Assembly: GCF_014145325.1 (NCBI RefSeq)
Contig: NZ_JACHTF010000008.1
Location: 108,447 to 172,446 of the forward strand
Length of the DNA stretch: 64,000 nucleotides
Source of the DNA: Marilutibacter spongiae
Lineage (GTDB): Bacteria; Pseudomonadota; Gammaproteobacteria; Xanthomonadales; Xanthomonadaceae
Direction: 5' to 3'
Part shown: piece after piece, positions 16,596 through 26,201 of the stretch
Position numbering within the stretch: position 1 is the stretch's first letter
Layout: each line of letters opens with the position of its first letter
Program-made: the position numbers and the translations under genes
The notes under the pieces: generated by a model
Told to the model about the DNA's origin: nothing
The model's database searches: none
What the model saw: only the letters and a program-made list of their open reading frames with translations

Positions 16596-18785
16596 ATGAA
16601 CCGCAAACACCTGAGCATCGCCATTACCTGCGCATTGCTGGCACCCAGTGCCTGGGCGCAGGACGCCGGCACCACCGCGGCGCAGGGCGAGCGCGCCGCG
16701 GCGACCCTCGACGCGGTCACGGTCACCGCCCGCAAGCGCGAGGAGACCCTGCAGGAAGTGCCGGTCGCCGTCACCGCGTTCACCGCCGACGCGCTCGACA
16801 AGCTCGACGTCGAGGACCTGTCCGACCTGGACGCGCAGGTGCCCAACCTGACCATCTACGCCGCGCGCGGTTCCAGCAGCACGGTGACCGCCTACATCCG
16901 CGGCATCGGCCAGTCCGATCCGCTGTGGGGCGTCGACCCCGGCGTGGGCATCTACCTCGACGACGTCTACATCGCCCGGCCCCAGGGTGCGCTGCTGGAC
17001 GTGTTCGACGTCGACCGCATCGAGGTCCTGCGCGGCCCGCAAGGCACGCTTTACGGCAAGAACACCATCGGCGGCGCGATCAAGTACATTTCCCGCGGCC
17101 TGCCGGCGAGCACCGACGGCTTCGCCTCGGTCACCGCGGGCACGAACGGGCAGCTCGACGTCAAGGCCGCGCTCGGCGGTTCGTTCGGCGGCAACGATGC
17201 CTTGCGCGGCAGGATCTCTGTCGCCAGCCTCAACCGCGACGGCTACGGCGAGAACCGCATCACCAAGCAGGACGTGAGCGACAAGGAGATCCTGACGCTG
17301 CGCGCCGAGCTGGGCGCCTATGTCAGCGACGATTTCAACATCCGTTTCGCCTACGACTGGATGGACGACCAGTCCGGCGTGCGCGGTGCGCAGATGCTCG
17401 CGCCCAATCCGTTCGCGCCCGGTTACGCACCCCTCGACGACCGCTACGACGTGCGCAACGGCATGCCGAACGTCAACGACACCGACATGCAGGGCCTGTC
17501 GGCGACCGCCAACTGGCGCGTCAACGACGACTGGTCGGCGAAGTACGTCATCGCCAAGCGCGAATCCGACACCGAGACCAACATCGACTTCGACACCCTG
17601 CCCAACACGATCGCCGACGTGAAGGCGTTCTACAGCGACGAGCAGGTCAGCAACGAGCTGCAGGTCAACTACGACGCCGGCGGGCGCGCGCGCGGCGTGA
17701 TGGGCCTGTACTGGTTCGACGGCGAGGCCGGCGGCCAGGTGCTCAACAACTTCTTCGGCCTGCTGTTCGGCGACACCCAGGGCACGGTCTACACCGAGAG
17801 CTTCGCGCTGTACGCCGACTGGACCTTCGACCTGACCGATCGCCTGCAGCTCGACGTGGGCGCCCGCTACACCGACGAGGACAAGCGCGCCGACGTCCTC
17901 AACCGCGGCTACAGCGACGCCACCTACACCACGCCGATCTCGGTGGCGGCCGACTTCGACAAGACCATCAACTTCAAGAACACCTCGCCCAAGGTCTCGC
18001 TGGACTACCAGGTGACCCCGGACATCATGGTCTACGGCTCCGCCTCGCGCGGGTTCAAGTCCGGCGGCTACAACATCCGCGCCCAGGCGACGTCGGTGCC
18101 GCGCTCGGCCGAGCCCTTCGACGACGAGGTGGTCGACAGCTACGAGGTCGGCAGCAAGATGGCCTTCCTCGACCAGACCCTGTTCCTGAACCTGGCGGCG
18201 TTCCACAACCGCTACAAGGACATCCAGCTGTCGGTCTTCACCGCCTTCGACGCCGATGGCGACGGCGTGGAGGACTCCTTCTTCGGCGACTTCACCAATG
18301 CCGGCGAAGGCACGGTCAATGGCGTCGAGGTGGAATACCAGTGGCTGCCCTCGCAGCACTGGGCGATCTCCGGCAACCTGGCCTGGCTGGACGCGGAGTA
18401 CGACGAGTTCATCACCAACGGCGTCAACGTCGCCGACAGCCAGGAGTTCACCAACGCGCCGGAGTTCTCCGGGGCGATCAACGTGGAGTACCGCCTGCCG
18501 CTGGCCAATGGTGGCGACGTTTCCACCCGCGTGGGCTACAGCTACCAGAGCGAGGTTTATCCGACCACCGACCTGTCCGAGGCGATCAGGCAGGACGGCT
18601 ACGGCCTGCTCAACGCCGGCGTGATCTGGCACGCCAACGAGACCTGGAGCCTGTCGTTGCAGGGCAAGAACCTGCTCGACGAGGAGTACCGCACCACCGG
18701 CTACAACATTCCCGTGCTGGGCGTGCTGACCGGGTTCTACGGCCCGCCGCGCGAAGTCAGCCTGACCGCCCGGTACGACTTCTGA
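16596..18785 (+). CDS. TonB-dependent receptor (siderophore/ small-molecule type)
   Basis: 729 residues from ATG 16596, with a strong GGGGAGAGGA ribosome site. Signal peptide MNRKHLSIAITCALLAPSAWA. The plug begins with a TonB-box-like LDAVTVTARKREETLQEVPVAVTAFTADAL and continues to IDRIEVLRGPQGTLYGKNTIGGAIKY, the classic plug end. The barrel follows and ends in ARYDF with a terminal Phe. There is no N-terminal signalling or carboxypeptidase domain, unlike the receptor at 8625. It diverges from the GntP permease, suggesting a shared substrate carried across the outer then inner membrane. Many receptors of this sequence type import non-iron compounds; the load is unknown. Confidence 0.93.
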   Translation: MNRKHLSIAITCALLAPSAWAQDAGTTAAQGERAAATLDAVTVTARKREETLQEVPVAVTAFTADALDKLDVEDLSDLDAQVPNLTIYAARGSSSTVTAYIRGIGQSDPLWGVDPGVGIYLDDVYIARPQGALLDVFDVDRIEVLRGPQGTLYGKNTIGGAIKYISRGLPASTDGFASVTAGTNGQLDVKAALGGSFGGNDALRGRISVASLNRDGYGENRITKQDVSDKEILTLRAELGAYVSDDFNIRFAYDWMDDQSGVRGAQMLAPNPFAPGYAPLDDRYDVRNGMPNVNDTDMQGLSATANWRVNDDWSAKYVIAKRESDTETNIDFDTLPNTIADVKAFYSDEQVSNELQVNYDAGGRARGVMGLYWFDGEAGGQVLNNFFGLLFGDTQGTVYTESFALYADWTFDLTDRLQLDVGARYTDEDKRADVLNRGYSDATYTTPISVAADFDKTINFKNTSPKVSLDYQVTPDIMVYGSASRGFKSGGYNIRAQATSVPRSAEPFDDEVVDSYEVGSKMAFLDQTLFLNLAAFHNRYKDIQLSVFTAFDADGDGVEDSFFGDFTNAGEGTVNGVEVEYQWLPSQHWAISGNLAWLDAEYDEFITNGVNVADSQEFTNAPEFSGAINVEYRLPLANGGDVSTRVGYSYQSEVYPTTDLSEAIRQDGYGLLNAGVIWHANETWSLSLQGKNLLDEEYRTTGYNIPVLGVLTGFYGPPREVSLTARYDF

Positions 18786-18813
18786 CCGGGCCCCGCAAGG
18801 GCTATCCCTTGCT

Positions 18814-18841
18814 GCGACGGCGGGCCATGGCCCGCCGTCGC
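18814..18841. terminator. 28-bp perfect palindrome after the TonB receptor gene
   Basis: Two 14-base arms (GCGACGGCGGGCCA and its exact complement) meet with no spacer, 29 bases after the receptor stop and 89 bases before the kinase start. There is no T-run on either side. It is probably a bidirectional terminator of the GC-rich kind. Confidence 0.55.
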
Positions 18842-18930
18842 TGCGTTATGCTCGGGGTGGGGCGGCGCAGGCAGGTGGACACGGTGAGGCGGCAATCGGA
18901 TCGGCGTGACAGCGGCGGGGGCCGGCCGGC

Positions 18931-21900
18931 ATGACGCTGGGTTACGCGACCGTCGCGATCGCCAGCCTGGCCTGGCTGGCGCTGATGTTCGGCGCCGCGC
19001 TCTACGCCGAGCGTACGCCGACGGTATGGGCGCGCCACTGGCGCCACGTCTACGCCCTCTCGCTGGCGGTGCACTGCACCTCCTGGACCTTCTACGGCAC
19101 CGTCACCCAGGCCGCGCGCTACGGCTGGCCGCTGCCGCCCACCTTCCTGGGCGCGATCGTGTTCTATGTCCTGGCGATGGGCTTCATGGTCCGGCTGGTG
19201 CGGCTGGCGCGCGAGACCAATGCCACTTCGCTCGCCGACCTGATCGCCACGCGCCTGGGCAAGGACGCCTGGCTTGCGGCCACGGTGACCCTGGTCGCCG
19301 CGCTCGGCCTGGTCCCCTACATCGCGCTGCAGCTCAAGGCCGTGGCGATGAGTTTCGCGATGCTCACCGCGGGCGCGGCCGATCCCGACCGGGTCCCGCC
19401 CTGGCAGGACATCGCGCTGTACGTGGCCCTGGCGATGGCCCTGTTCGCGATGCTGTTCGGCACGCGCCGCGCCAGTGCCGCCGAGCACAATCGCGGCCTG
19501 GTGCTGGCGATGGCCTTCGAGTCCGTGTTCAAGCTGGTGGCGATGCTCGCCATCGGCGCCTTCGTCTGGTTCGGCCTGGCCGGCATGCCCGATGCGCCGG
19601 TGGCGCTGCCGGTCGCGCCCACCAGTGGCGGCTTCATCCCGCTGGTCCTGCTGGGTGGCCTGGCGATGTTCATCCTCCCGCACCAGTTCCATGTCGGCGT
19701 GGTCGAATGCCGCAACGAGCACGACGTGGCCACGGCCCGTTGGCTGTTCCCGCTCTATCTGTTGCTGATCGCCTTGCCGGTCCTGCCGCTGGCGAAGGCC
19801 GGTGCCGCGCTGCTGGGCGGCAGCGCGGTGCCGTCGGACCTGTACGTGCTGGCCCTGCCGCTGTCGCAGGGGCAGCACGCGCTGGCGCTGCTCGCATTCC
19901 TCGGCGGCCTCAGCGCGGCCACCGGCATGGTCGTGGTGAGCACGCTGACGCTGAGCCTGATGATCGGCAACCACTGGTTCGCCCCCGGGCTGCTGCGCGG
20001 CGCCTGGTCGCGCAACGACGGCAGCGACCTGCGCGGTCGCGTGCTCGCGCTCCGGCGCGGCGGCATCGTGGTCATCATGCTGCTCGCCTGGGGCTACAGC
20101 CGGCTGGTGGCGAGCAACGATGCGCTGGCCGACGTGGGCGCGGTGTCGTTCTCGGCGCTGGCCACGCTCGCACCGGCCCTGGGCTTCGCGGTCTGGCGGC
20201 CGCAGACGCCGCCCCGCGCCGCCGTGGTGGGCGTGGTCGCGGGCTTCCTGGTCTGGGCCTGGGTCCTGTTGACGCCGATGTACCTCGCCTCGCGCGGCGT
20301 GGCGCCGGCATGGCTGGTCGACGGGCCGCTGGGCTGGGCCTGGCTCTCGCCCGACGGCCTGTTCGGACTGACCGGTTGGAGCCGGCTGGGGCGCGCGGTG
20401 GGGGCGAGCCTCTTCGTGGGCACGGCGGCGACCCTTCTGGCGGCCACGCTGCGCCGCGAGGCGCCCCGGTTCGCGCAGCGGGGACTGGATGCGAAGACCC
20501 TGCGCGATGCCGGCCTGCGCTTCCTCCCGCGCGAGCGCGTACAGCAATGGCTCGAGGGCGTGGAAGGCAACGGGCCGGTGCCGGCCGTGACCGAAGCGGC
20601 GATCGAGCGCGAACTCGCCGCGGTGCTGGGCTCGGCCTCGGCGCGGGTCCTGCTCGATGCTGCCCGACGCGAAGTCGGCAGCGGCCTGGACACCGTCGCC
20701 CAGATCGTCGGCGAGGCCTCGGCCGACCTGCGCTTCAACCAGCGCGTGCTCGAGGCTGCGCTGCACAACATGAGCCAGGGCATCAGCGTGGTCGACTCGG
20801 ACCTGCGCCTGGTCGCCTGGAACCGGCGCTACGTCGAGCTCTTCGGCTTCCCGGAGTCACTGCTGCAGGTAGGGCGGCCCATCGCCGACCTCGCGCGCTG
20901 GGCTATGCGGCAGGTCCCGCCGGACGGCGACATGGAGCGCGCGCTCGACCGCAGGCTGGCCTACATGCGCGCCGGCACGGTGCACCTGAGCGAACGCGTG
21001 CTGCCCGACGGCAGCATCGTCGAGATCCGCGGCAACCCCATGCCAGGGGGCGGTTTCGTGGCGACGTTCACCGACGTCACCGCGTTCCGCCGTGCCGAGG
21101 CCGGGCTCATCCAGGCCAACGAAACACTGGAGCAGCGCGTCGTCGAGCGCACCACCGACCTGGAAGCGGCCAAGCGCGAGGCCGAACGCGCAAACGAGGC
21201 CAAGAGCCGCTTCCTCGCCGCGATCGGCCACGACCTGATGCAGCCGCTGCATGCCGCGCAGTTGTTCGCCGATGCCCTCCAGCAGCAGGTGGACGGACCC
21301 CAGCGCGACGCCGTGTCGCAGATCAGCGGCGCCCTGGACTCCACCAGCGACCTGTTGACTGGCCTGCTCGACATGTCGCGCCTGCAGGCCGGTGGGCTGG
21401 CGCCGCAGGCGCGCGATTTCCCCCTGGCGGAAGTGCTCGAGCCGCTGGCCTCGGAGTTCGGCGCCATCGCCGCGGCGCGCGGCCTGGCCTTCCGTTTCGT
21501 CCCCAGCCGCGCCTGGGTGCACAGCGACCCGCAGTTGCTGCGGCGGGTGCTGCAGAACTTCCTCGCCAACGCGGTCCGCTACACGCCGCGCGGGGCGGTG
21601 CTGCTGGGCGTTCGGCGCGAAGGCGGGCAGGTGCGGATCCAGGTGCACGACACCGGACCGGGCATCGCGCCGGAGCAGCAGCGGGTCATCTTCGACGAGT
21701 TCCGCCGCGGCGAGGACGCGCCGGGACAAGGCCTCGGCCTGGGCCTGTCGATCGCCGATCGCATCGCGCAATTGCTCGACGTCCCGATCCGCCTGCGCAG
21801 CCAACCGGGCCGGGGTACCGTGTTCGACGTCGCGATGCCGTGCCTGGCCGGCATCGGCACGGTCGCGGCCGCGGCTTCCACGGCCGTGCGCGCGGCGGAC

Positions 21901-22290
21901 GCCTCGGAGGTACTGGTCGTCGACAACGACCCCCAGGCACTGGCGGCGTTGGCGACGGTCTTGCGCGGCTGGGGCTACCGAGTGCGCACGGCCGATGGCG
22001 GTGCCGGCGCGGAGCGCGCGCTGGCGTCGACGCCCGCCGCGCTCTGGCTGTTCGACTACCACCTCGACGACGGCGATACCGGTGTCGCGCTTGCCGAGCG
22101 CCTGGCCGGGGCGTTCGGTGGCCGGCCCACCCTGATCCTGAGCGCGGATACCGGCGAAGCCGTGCGTCGCGCCGTCCACGAGGCGGGCCTGCCGTTGATC
22201 GCCAAGCCGCTCAAGCCGCTCGCCCTGAAGTCCGTGCTCGATCGCCTCTTGGCCTCGCGGTCCGCAACGCCGGGGGCCATCGCCGGCTGA
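18931..22290 (+). CDS. SLC5-type transporter-fused hybrid sensor histidine kinase (CrbS/MxtR-like)
   Basis: 1119 residues. Residues about 1-500 are a sodium:solute-symporter (SSS/SLC5) fold with about 13 membrane segments (LAVHCTSWTFYGTVTQAARYGW, ARETNATSLADLIATRLG). A linker follows, then a PAS domain near 610-720 (ALHNMSQGISVVDSDLRLVAWNRRYVELFGFP), a coiled coil (LEQRVVERTTDLEAAKREAE), a HisKA dimer with phospho-acceptor His767 (FLAAIGHDLMQPLHAAQLF), an HATPase domain (NFLANAVRYTP, DTGPGI, GQGLGLGLSIADR) and a C-terminal receiver with Asp1042 (LWLFDYHLDD). This is the layout of CrbS/MxtR kinases, which with the LuxR-type CrbR control acetyl-CoA synthetase and short-acid use. A matching regulator lies at 23240-23917. 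Ligand and transport activity are inferred only. Confidence 0.93.
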   Translation: MTLGYATVAIASLAWLALMFGAALYAERTPTVWARHWRHVYALSLAVHCTSWTFYGTVTQAARYGWPLPPTFLGAIVFYVLAMGFMVRLVRLARETNATSLADLIATRLGKDAWLAATVTLVAALGLVPYIALQLKAVAMSFAMLTAGAADPDRVPPWQDIALYVALAMALFAMLFGTRRASAAEHNRGLVLAMAFESVFKLVAMLAIGAFVWFGLAGMPDAPVALPVAPTSGGFIPLVLLGGLAMFILPHQFHVGVVECRNEHDVATARWLFPLYLLLIALPVLPLAKAGAALLGGSAVPSDLYVLALPLSQGQHALALLAFLGGLSAATGMVVVSTLTLSLMIGNHWFAPGLLRGAWSRNDGSDLRGRVLALRRGGIVVIMLLAWGYSRLVASNDALADVGAVSFSALATLAPALGFAVWRPQTPPRAAVVGVVAGFLVWAWVLLTPMYLASRGVAPAWLVDGPLGWAWLSPDGLFGLTGWSRLGRAVGASLFVGTAATLLAATLRREAPRFAQRGLDAKTLRDAGLRFLPRERVQQWLEGVEGNGPVPAVTEAAIERELAAVLGSASARVLLDAARREVGSGLDTVAQIVGEASADLRFNQRVLEAALHNMSQGISVVDSDLRLVAWNRRYVELFGFPESLLQVGRPIADLARWAMRQVPPDGDMERALDRRLAYMRAGTVHLSERVLPDGSIVEIRGNPMPGGGFVATFTDVTAFRRAEAGLIQANETLEQRVVERTTDLEAAKREAERANEAKSRFLAAIGHDLMQPLHAAQLFADALQQQVDGPQRDAVSQISGALDSTSDLLTGLLDMSRLQAGGLAPQARDFPLAEVLEPLASEFGAIAAARGLAFRFVPSRAWVHSDPQLLRRVLQNFLANAVRYTPRGAVLLGVRREGGQVRIQVHDTGPGIAPEQQRVIFDEFRRGEDAPGQGLGLGLSIADRIAQLLDVPIRLRSQPGRGTVFDVAMPCLAGIGTVAAAASTAVRAADASEVLVVDNDPQALAALATVLRGWGYRVRTADGGAGAERALASTPAALWLFDYHLDDGDTGVALAERLAGAFGGRPTLILSADTGEAVRRAVHEAGLPLIAKPLKPLALKSVLDRLLASRSATPGAIAG

Positions 22291-22367
22291 GCCGGGCGCA
22301 ATCGCGCCACGAGGGTCCGATCGTCCGGCTAGACTGGCGGGCGACCCACTCCAGGAGGCCCTGGTCC

Positions 22368-23231
22368 ATGCGTTCCCTGCCGCTGCTTTGCCTGTCGCTG
22401 CTGCTCTGCCTTTCCACTGCGTCCGCACGGGAGGCGGCGCCCCCGGTATTCGACGTGCACGTGCATCTGCGCGATGGCGAGACCTCGCTGCAGGCCTTCG
22501 AGGCCGATGCCCGCGCCGCCGGGATCGAACTTGCCGGGCTGGGCGCGATGTGGTTCGGCGGGCCGCACCAGGCGCTGGCGGGCGATCCGGCAGACATCCG
22601 CTCCCGCAACGACGGCGTGATCGCGCTCGCGGCCCGGCATCCGGAGGTCGTGCCGATCGGCACGGTGCACCCGTACGACGGCCAGGCCGCCCTGGACGAG
22701 CTCGAGCGCATTGCCGCCCGGGGCGTCAAGGTGCTCAAGCTGCACGCCCACACGCAGCGGTTCGACGTCGCCGATCCCCGCGTCCTGGCACTGGTGCGCA
22801 AGGCCGGCGAGCTGGGCGTGGCGGTGCTGATGGACAACGCCAACATCGTCGCCGGCGACAGCGAGAACCTGTTCAACCTCGCGCTGCGAGCGCAGGACAC
22901 CACGTTCATCTTCGCGCACACCGGCGGGCTCAACTTCCGCTTCTGGAACATCCTTCCACTGGCGCGCACCGCCGACGGCATCGACATGGGCAACGTCTAC
23001 TTCGACATCTCGGCGACGTTGCTGTTGATGGCCGACTCGCCGATCGAGGACGAGTTCCTGTGGACCCTGCGCAACGTCGGCATCGACCACGTGATCCTGG
23101 GCTCCGATCATCCGCAGATATCGCTCGCCATGACCCTGGAGGCTTTCGATCGCCTGGATCTCAGCGACGAGGAGAAGGCGGCGATCCGCTTCGGCAATGC
23201 CCGTCGCCTGTTCGGGCTCGACTCACCCTGA
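22368..23231 (+). CDS. amidohydrolase-family protein, exported
   Basis: 287 residues from ATG 22368, AGGAGG 9 bases upstream. Signal peptide MRSLPLLCLSLLLCLSTASA. It is a TIM-barrel amidohydrolase-2-type (TatD/ACMSD-like) fold: FDVHVHLRDGE (metal His-x-His), VKVLKLHAHTQRF, FIFAHTGGLNF, VYFDISATLLL and VILGSDHPQIS (metal Asp), then LSDEEKAAIRFGNARRLFGL, the usual C-terminal helix of this group. The substrate is unknown; export is unusual for the family. It lies between a sensor kinase and its probable partner regulator, 77 bases after the kinase stop, in the same direction, so it may be co-transcribed with the kinase. Confidence 0.85.
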   Translation: MRSLPLLCLSLLLCLSTASAREAAPPVFDVHVHLRDGETSLQAFEADARAAGIELAGLGAMWFGGPHQALAGDPADIRSRNDGVIALAARHPEVVPIGTVHPYDGQAALDELERIAARGVKVLKLHAHTQRFDVADPRVLALVRKAGELGVAVLMDNANIVAGDSENLFNLALRAQDTTFIFAHTGGLNFRFWNILPLARTADGIDMGNVYFDISATLLLMADSPIEDEFLWTLRNVGIDHVILGSDHPQISLAMTLEAFDRLDLSDEEKAAIRFGNARRLFGLDSP

Positions 23232-23239
23232 GGTGGCGC

Positions 23240-23917
23240 TCAGCCCGGCGTGCCGTCGGGCATCTGACGGCTGGGGTCGCTGAGCTCCAGTTCGCGCAGC
23301 ACCACGCCGGCCTGTGTGCGATTGCGCACGCCCAGGCGCTCGAAGATCGCCGACAGGTGGGCCTTGACGGTGCGTTCCTGCACGTCGAGCCGGTCGGCGA
23401 TCTGCTTGTTGAGCAGTCCCTGCGCGACGAGGGTGAGGACGCGGAACTGTTGCGGCGACAGGCTGGCGAGCCGGGCGGCGAGATCGGCGTCCGCGCGCGA
23501 GCTCTCGGTCCGGGCCACGGTGCCGCGAAGGGCCGGCGGCAGCCACTGTTCGCAGGCGAGGACGGCGCGGATCGCGTCGCGCAGCTCATCCAGTCCCGCA
23601 CTCTTGGGCAGGTAGCCGGCGGCCCCGTGGTCGAGGGCCCGGCGGACCACGCGCGGATCGTCGTTCGCCGAGACCACCACGACCGCGACGCCCGGGAACT
23701 GCGCCCGGATCGCGGCGAGCCCGGCCAGGCCGTGGTTGCCGGGCATGTGCAGGTCCAGCAGCACCAGGTCGATGCCCGGATCGGCGTCCAGGGCTCCCAG
23801 TACCGCGTCCAGGGTGTCGGCCTCGCGGACCACGGCGCCGGGGACCGCGTCCGTGGCGGCCTGGCGCAGCGCGGCGCGGAACAGGGGGTGGTCGTCGGCG
23901 ATCAACAGGCTGGACAT
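23240..23917 (-). CDS. NarL/FixJ-type response regulator (CrbR-like)
   Basis: 225 residues. A receiver domain (residues 1-120) has the acidic pair DD (IADDHPLFRAAL), phospho-acceptor Asp55 (LVLLDLHMPG) and Lys near 105 (GYLPKSAG). A LuxR-type helix-turn-helix (about 155-215) reads LSPQQFRVLTLVAQGLLNKQIADRLDVQERTVKAHLSAIFERLGVRNRTQA. This is the normal length for AgmR/CrbR-type regulators. It converges with the amidohydrolase gene (8 bases apart) and is encoded opposite to the kinase at 18931. Pairing with that kinase is inferred from proximity and the known CrbS/CrbR pair. Likely targets would be acetyl-CoA synthetase and nearby uptake genes. Confidence 0.93.
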   Translation of the reverse strand: MSSLLIADDHPLFRAALRQAATDAVPGAVVREADTLDAVLGALDADPGIDLVLLDLHMPGNHGLAGLAAIRAQFPGVAVVVVSANDDPRVVRRALDHGAAGYLPKSAGLDELRDAIRAVLACEQWLPPALRGTVARTESSRADADLAARLASLSPQQFRVLTLVAQGLLNKQIADRLDVQERTVKAHLSAIFERLGVRNRTQAGVVLRELELSDPSRQMPDGTPG

Positions 23918-24013
23918 GCGACTAGCCTACAAGCCATTGCGCGGATGCGGGTGGGACGCGCGCTCGTACATAAGTACGATGGGCGCGTGGAGCGGGGTTG
24001 GTAGTCTGAGCGC

Positions 24014-25882
24014 ATGACCACGAATCCGCTGCCATCGTCCCTGCGTTGCCTGGCCCTGGGCCTGGCCCTCGCCACCGCCGCCTGCGCCACGACCCCAGCG
24101 ACCGCGCCCGACGTGGGCGCCGGTCCCTCACAGGAGACGCCGATGTTCACGGCCGAACGCATGACCGGGCATCGCGCGGGCGACGACCTGCTGACCGCCG
24201 GGCTCGGCCTGGCCGGCTTGCGCGACATGGCCGGTCCCGCGTTCGCCGACCCCCTGCATCCCAGCGCGGCGGAATCGCGGCGACGCGCGATCTGGAGCAA
24301 CTGGCGCGGGATCGCCGACCTCGCCCCCGGGGGTGGCTTCGGCGATCTGTATGGCAGCACCGCCGACGTGCCCGGCCGCGAGTACAGTGCGTTGGCCCGC
24401 GTCGGAGGTGCCCACCAGCCGCATCGCGTGCTGGTCCAGGTGCCGGACGCGTTCGACCAGCAAAAGCGATGCGTCGTGGTGAGCGCGGCCTCGGGTTCGC
24501 GCGGCGTTTACGGGTCGATCGCGGTCGCCGGCGCCTGGGGCCTGCCACGGGGCTGCGCCGTCGCGTACACCGACAAGGGCGCCGGTAGCGACTACTTCGA
24601 TCTCGACAGCGGGCAGGGCATCGCCGCCGACGGCACGCCCGCGGAGGGCGAGGGCCTGGCGTTCGCGCCGCTCGTCGCGCCGTCCGCGGACGGGGACGTG
24701 CGCGGCGTCGCGGTCAAGCACGCGCAGTCGGGCGACAACCCCGAGGCCGATTGGGGTCGTCACGTCGAGCAGGCGGCGCGGTTCGCCCTGCACGCGCTCG
24801 ACCGGGCATTTCCTGCGTCGGCGCCGTTCACCACCGACAACACGAGGATCATCGCGGTCGGCATTTCCAACGGCGGCGGCGCGGTGTTGCGTGCCGCCGA
24901 GCTGGAGGGCGACTGGCTGGACGCGGTGGTGGCGGGCGAACCCAATGTCGACGTCGAAGGCGGCCGCAGCCTGTACGACTACGCCACCGAAGCGGCGCTG
25001 CTGATGCCCTGCGCACTGCTCGACCCGGCGTTGGGACCGCTGCCGCAACCGCCGCTGGCGGCCCAGGTCGACGCCGCGGGACTTGCGCGCTGCGGCGCGC
25101 TGAAGGCCGCGGGACTGGTGGACGGGGCGGGTGCGGCGGCACAAGCCGTCGACGCGCATCGCCGTCTCAATGACAGTGGTTTCAGCGACGATGCCCTCCG
25201 GGCCGGCGTGCTTTCCTCGGGCTTCGACCTCTGGCGCGCGGTCGCGGTGACCTATGCCTCCGCTTATGGGCGTTACGCGCCTGGCGCCCATCCATGCGGT
25301 TTCAGCTTCGCTGCGCTCGACGCCAACGGCGCGCCGCGACCGACGACCGCCGCCGAGCGCGCAACCTGGTGGTCGGATGGCAGCGGCATTCCGCCGGGCG
25401 GTGGCATCGGCCTCGTGCAGGCGCCGGTCGCGGCGCCCGATCCCGGTTTCGATGGCCTGCGTTGCCTGCGCGCGCTGTGGACGGGCGAGGGCGCCGATGC
25501 CCGGCGCGTCCGCGCGGGCATCGCCGAAATCCGGGCCGCGGCGCCGCGCGAGGGCCTGCCGGTGGTCGTGGTCCACGGTACCGACGACGGCCTCATCCCG
25601 CCCGCATTCAGCAGTCGTCCCTACGTGGCGATGGCCCGCGCCGCCGGTCGCGACGTGCGCTACTGGCAGGTCGGCCATGCCCAGCATTTCGATGCCTTCC
25701 TCGGACTGCCCGACTACGCGGCGCGCTACCTTCCGCTGCTGCCCTATGTGTACAGCGCGCTGGACCGTGTCGATGCCTACCTCGATGGCGCGGGCCCGTT
25801 GCCGTCGGATGCCGTGATCGCGAACCGTCCACGCGGCAGTGGCGCAGCGCTGGAGGCCGGGCACCTCGCGATGCCGGAGTAG
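24014..25882 (+). CDS. 3-hydroxybutyrate-oligomer hydrolase family lipoprotein
   Basis: 622 residues. The lipoprotein signal ends LGLALATAAC24, so the protein is probably anchored in the periplasm or outer membrane. The body matches the 3HBOH family (alpha/beta hydrolase): HQPHRVLVQVPDAFD, VVVSAASGSRGVYG, GCAVAYTDKGAGSDYFDL, the nucleophile elbow AVGISNGGGAVLRA, and near the C-terminus VVVHGTDDGLIPPAFSSRPYV (acid) and VGHAQHFDAF (His). Family enzymes cut D-3-hydroxybutyrate oligomers, or extracellular poly-hydroxybutyrate fragments, to monomer. The call is made by recalled family features. Nearby GntP permease and PHA synthase genes fit a hydroxybutyrate pathway. The gene ends just before a cluster of REP-like palindromes. 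Confidence 0.85.
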   Translation: MTTNPLPSSLRCLALGLALATAACATTPATAPDVGAGPSQETPMFTAERMTGHRAGDDLLTAGLGLAGLRDMAGPAFADPLHPSAAESRRRAIWSNWRGIADLAPGGGFGDLYGSTADVPGREYSALARVGGAHQPHRVLVQVPDAFDQQKRCVVVSAASGSRGVYGSIAVAGAWGLPRGCAVAYTDKGAGSDYFDLDSGQGIAADGTPAEGEGLAFAPLVAPSADGDVRGVAVKHAQSGDNPEADWGRHVEQAARFALHALDRAFPASAPFTTDNTRIIAVGISNGGGAVLRAAELEGDWLDAVVAGEPNVDVEGGRSLYDYATEAALLMPCALLDPALGPLPQPPLAAQVDAAGLARCGALKAAGLVDGAGAAAQAVDAHRRLNDSGFSDDALRAGVLSSGFDLWRAVAVTYASAYGRYAPGAHPCGFSFAALDANGAPRPTTAAERATWWSDGSGIPPGGGIGLVQAPVAAPDPGFDGLRCLRALWTGEGADARRVRAGIAEIRAAAPREGLPVVVVHGTDDGLIPPAFSSRPYVAMARAAGRDVRYWQVGHAQHFDAFLGLPDYAARYLPLLPYVYSALDRVDAYLDGAGPLPSDAVIANRPRGSGAALEAGHLAMPE

Positions 25883-25942
25883 GCGATCCGGGATGGCTGA
25901 TCGGGTGCGGGCAAACGGACTGCATGCATCTTGGCCCGCGAG

Positions 25943-26152
25943 GCCCGGGTAAGCGAAGCGCAGCCGGAGCCCCGATAAAGCCAAAAGCCGGATCCCAGCG
26001 TTCGCTGGGATGACGCAGGTGGGGTCTGCCGGCCACGTAGCCCGGGTAAGCGAAGCGCACCCGGGGCCCCGGCAATAGGGGTCGAGAATCATAGGGCGCA
26101 ATAAGCGACGCGTATTGCACCCAGCGTAACCGGCACGCCGCGGCGTTACCCG
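25943..26152. repeat. cluster of REP-like palindromes (GTAG-headed type)
   Basis: A 20-base unit GCCCGGGTAAGCGAAGCGCA occurs twice (25943-25962 and 26040-26059). The second copy is headed by GTAG (26037-26040) and folds as CCCGGGT/ACCCGGG (26041-26047 with 26059-26065). Between them ATCCCAGCG-TT-CGCTGGGAT (25992-26011) is a perfect hairpin. Behind them, 26094-26103 pairs with 26113-26122 (one mismatch) around AGCGACGCG, and GTAAC pairs with GTTAC near 26126-26149. Loops share an AAGCGA/GCGAAGC theme. Such GTAG-headed stem-loops are known REP/SMAG-type elements of xanthomonads, mobilised by RAYT transposases; no RAYT gene is in this window. Confidence 0.7.
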
Positions 26153-26201
26153 CAGGGTGGGTCGATCCGAACGCAACACCCACCGTCTACGGTCGCCACG
26201 G

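Noticed and set aside
18906..22367. Long plus-strand frame in front of the amidohydrolase
   Set aside because: It only reads through the kinase gene in a wrong frame; the amidohydrolase starts at 22368 with its own ribosome site and signal peptide.
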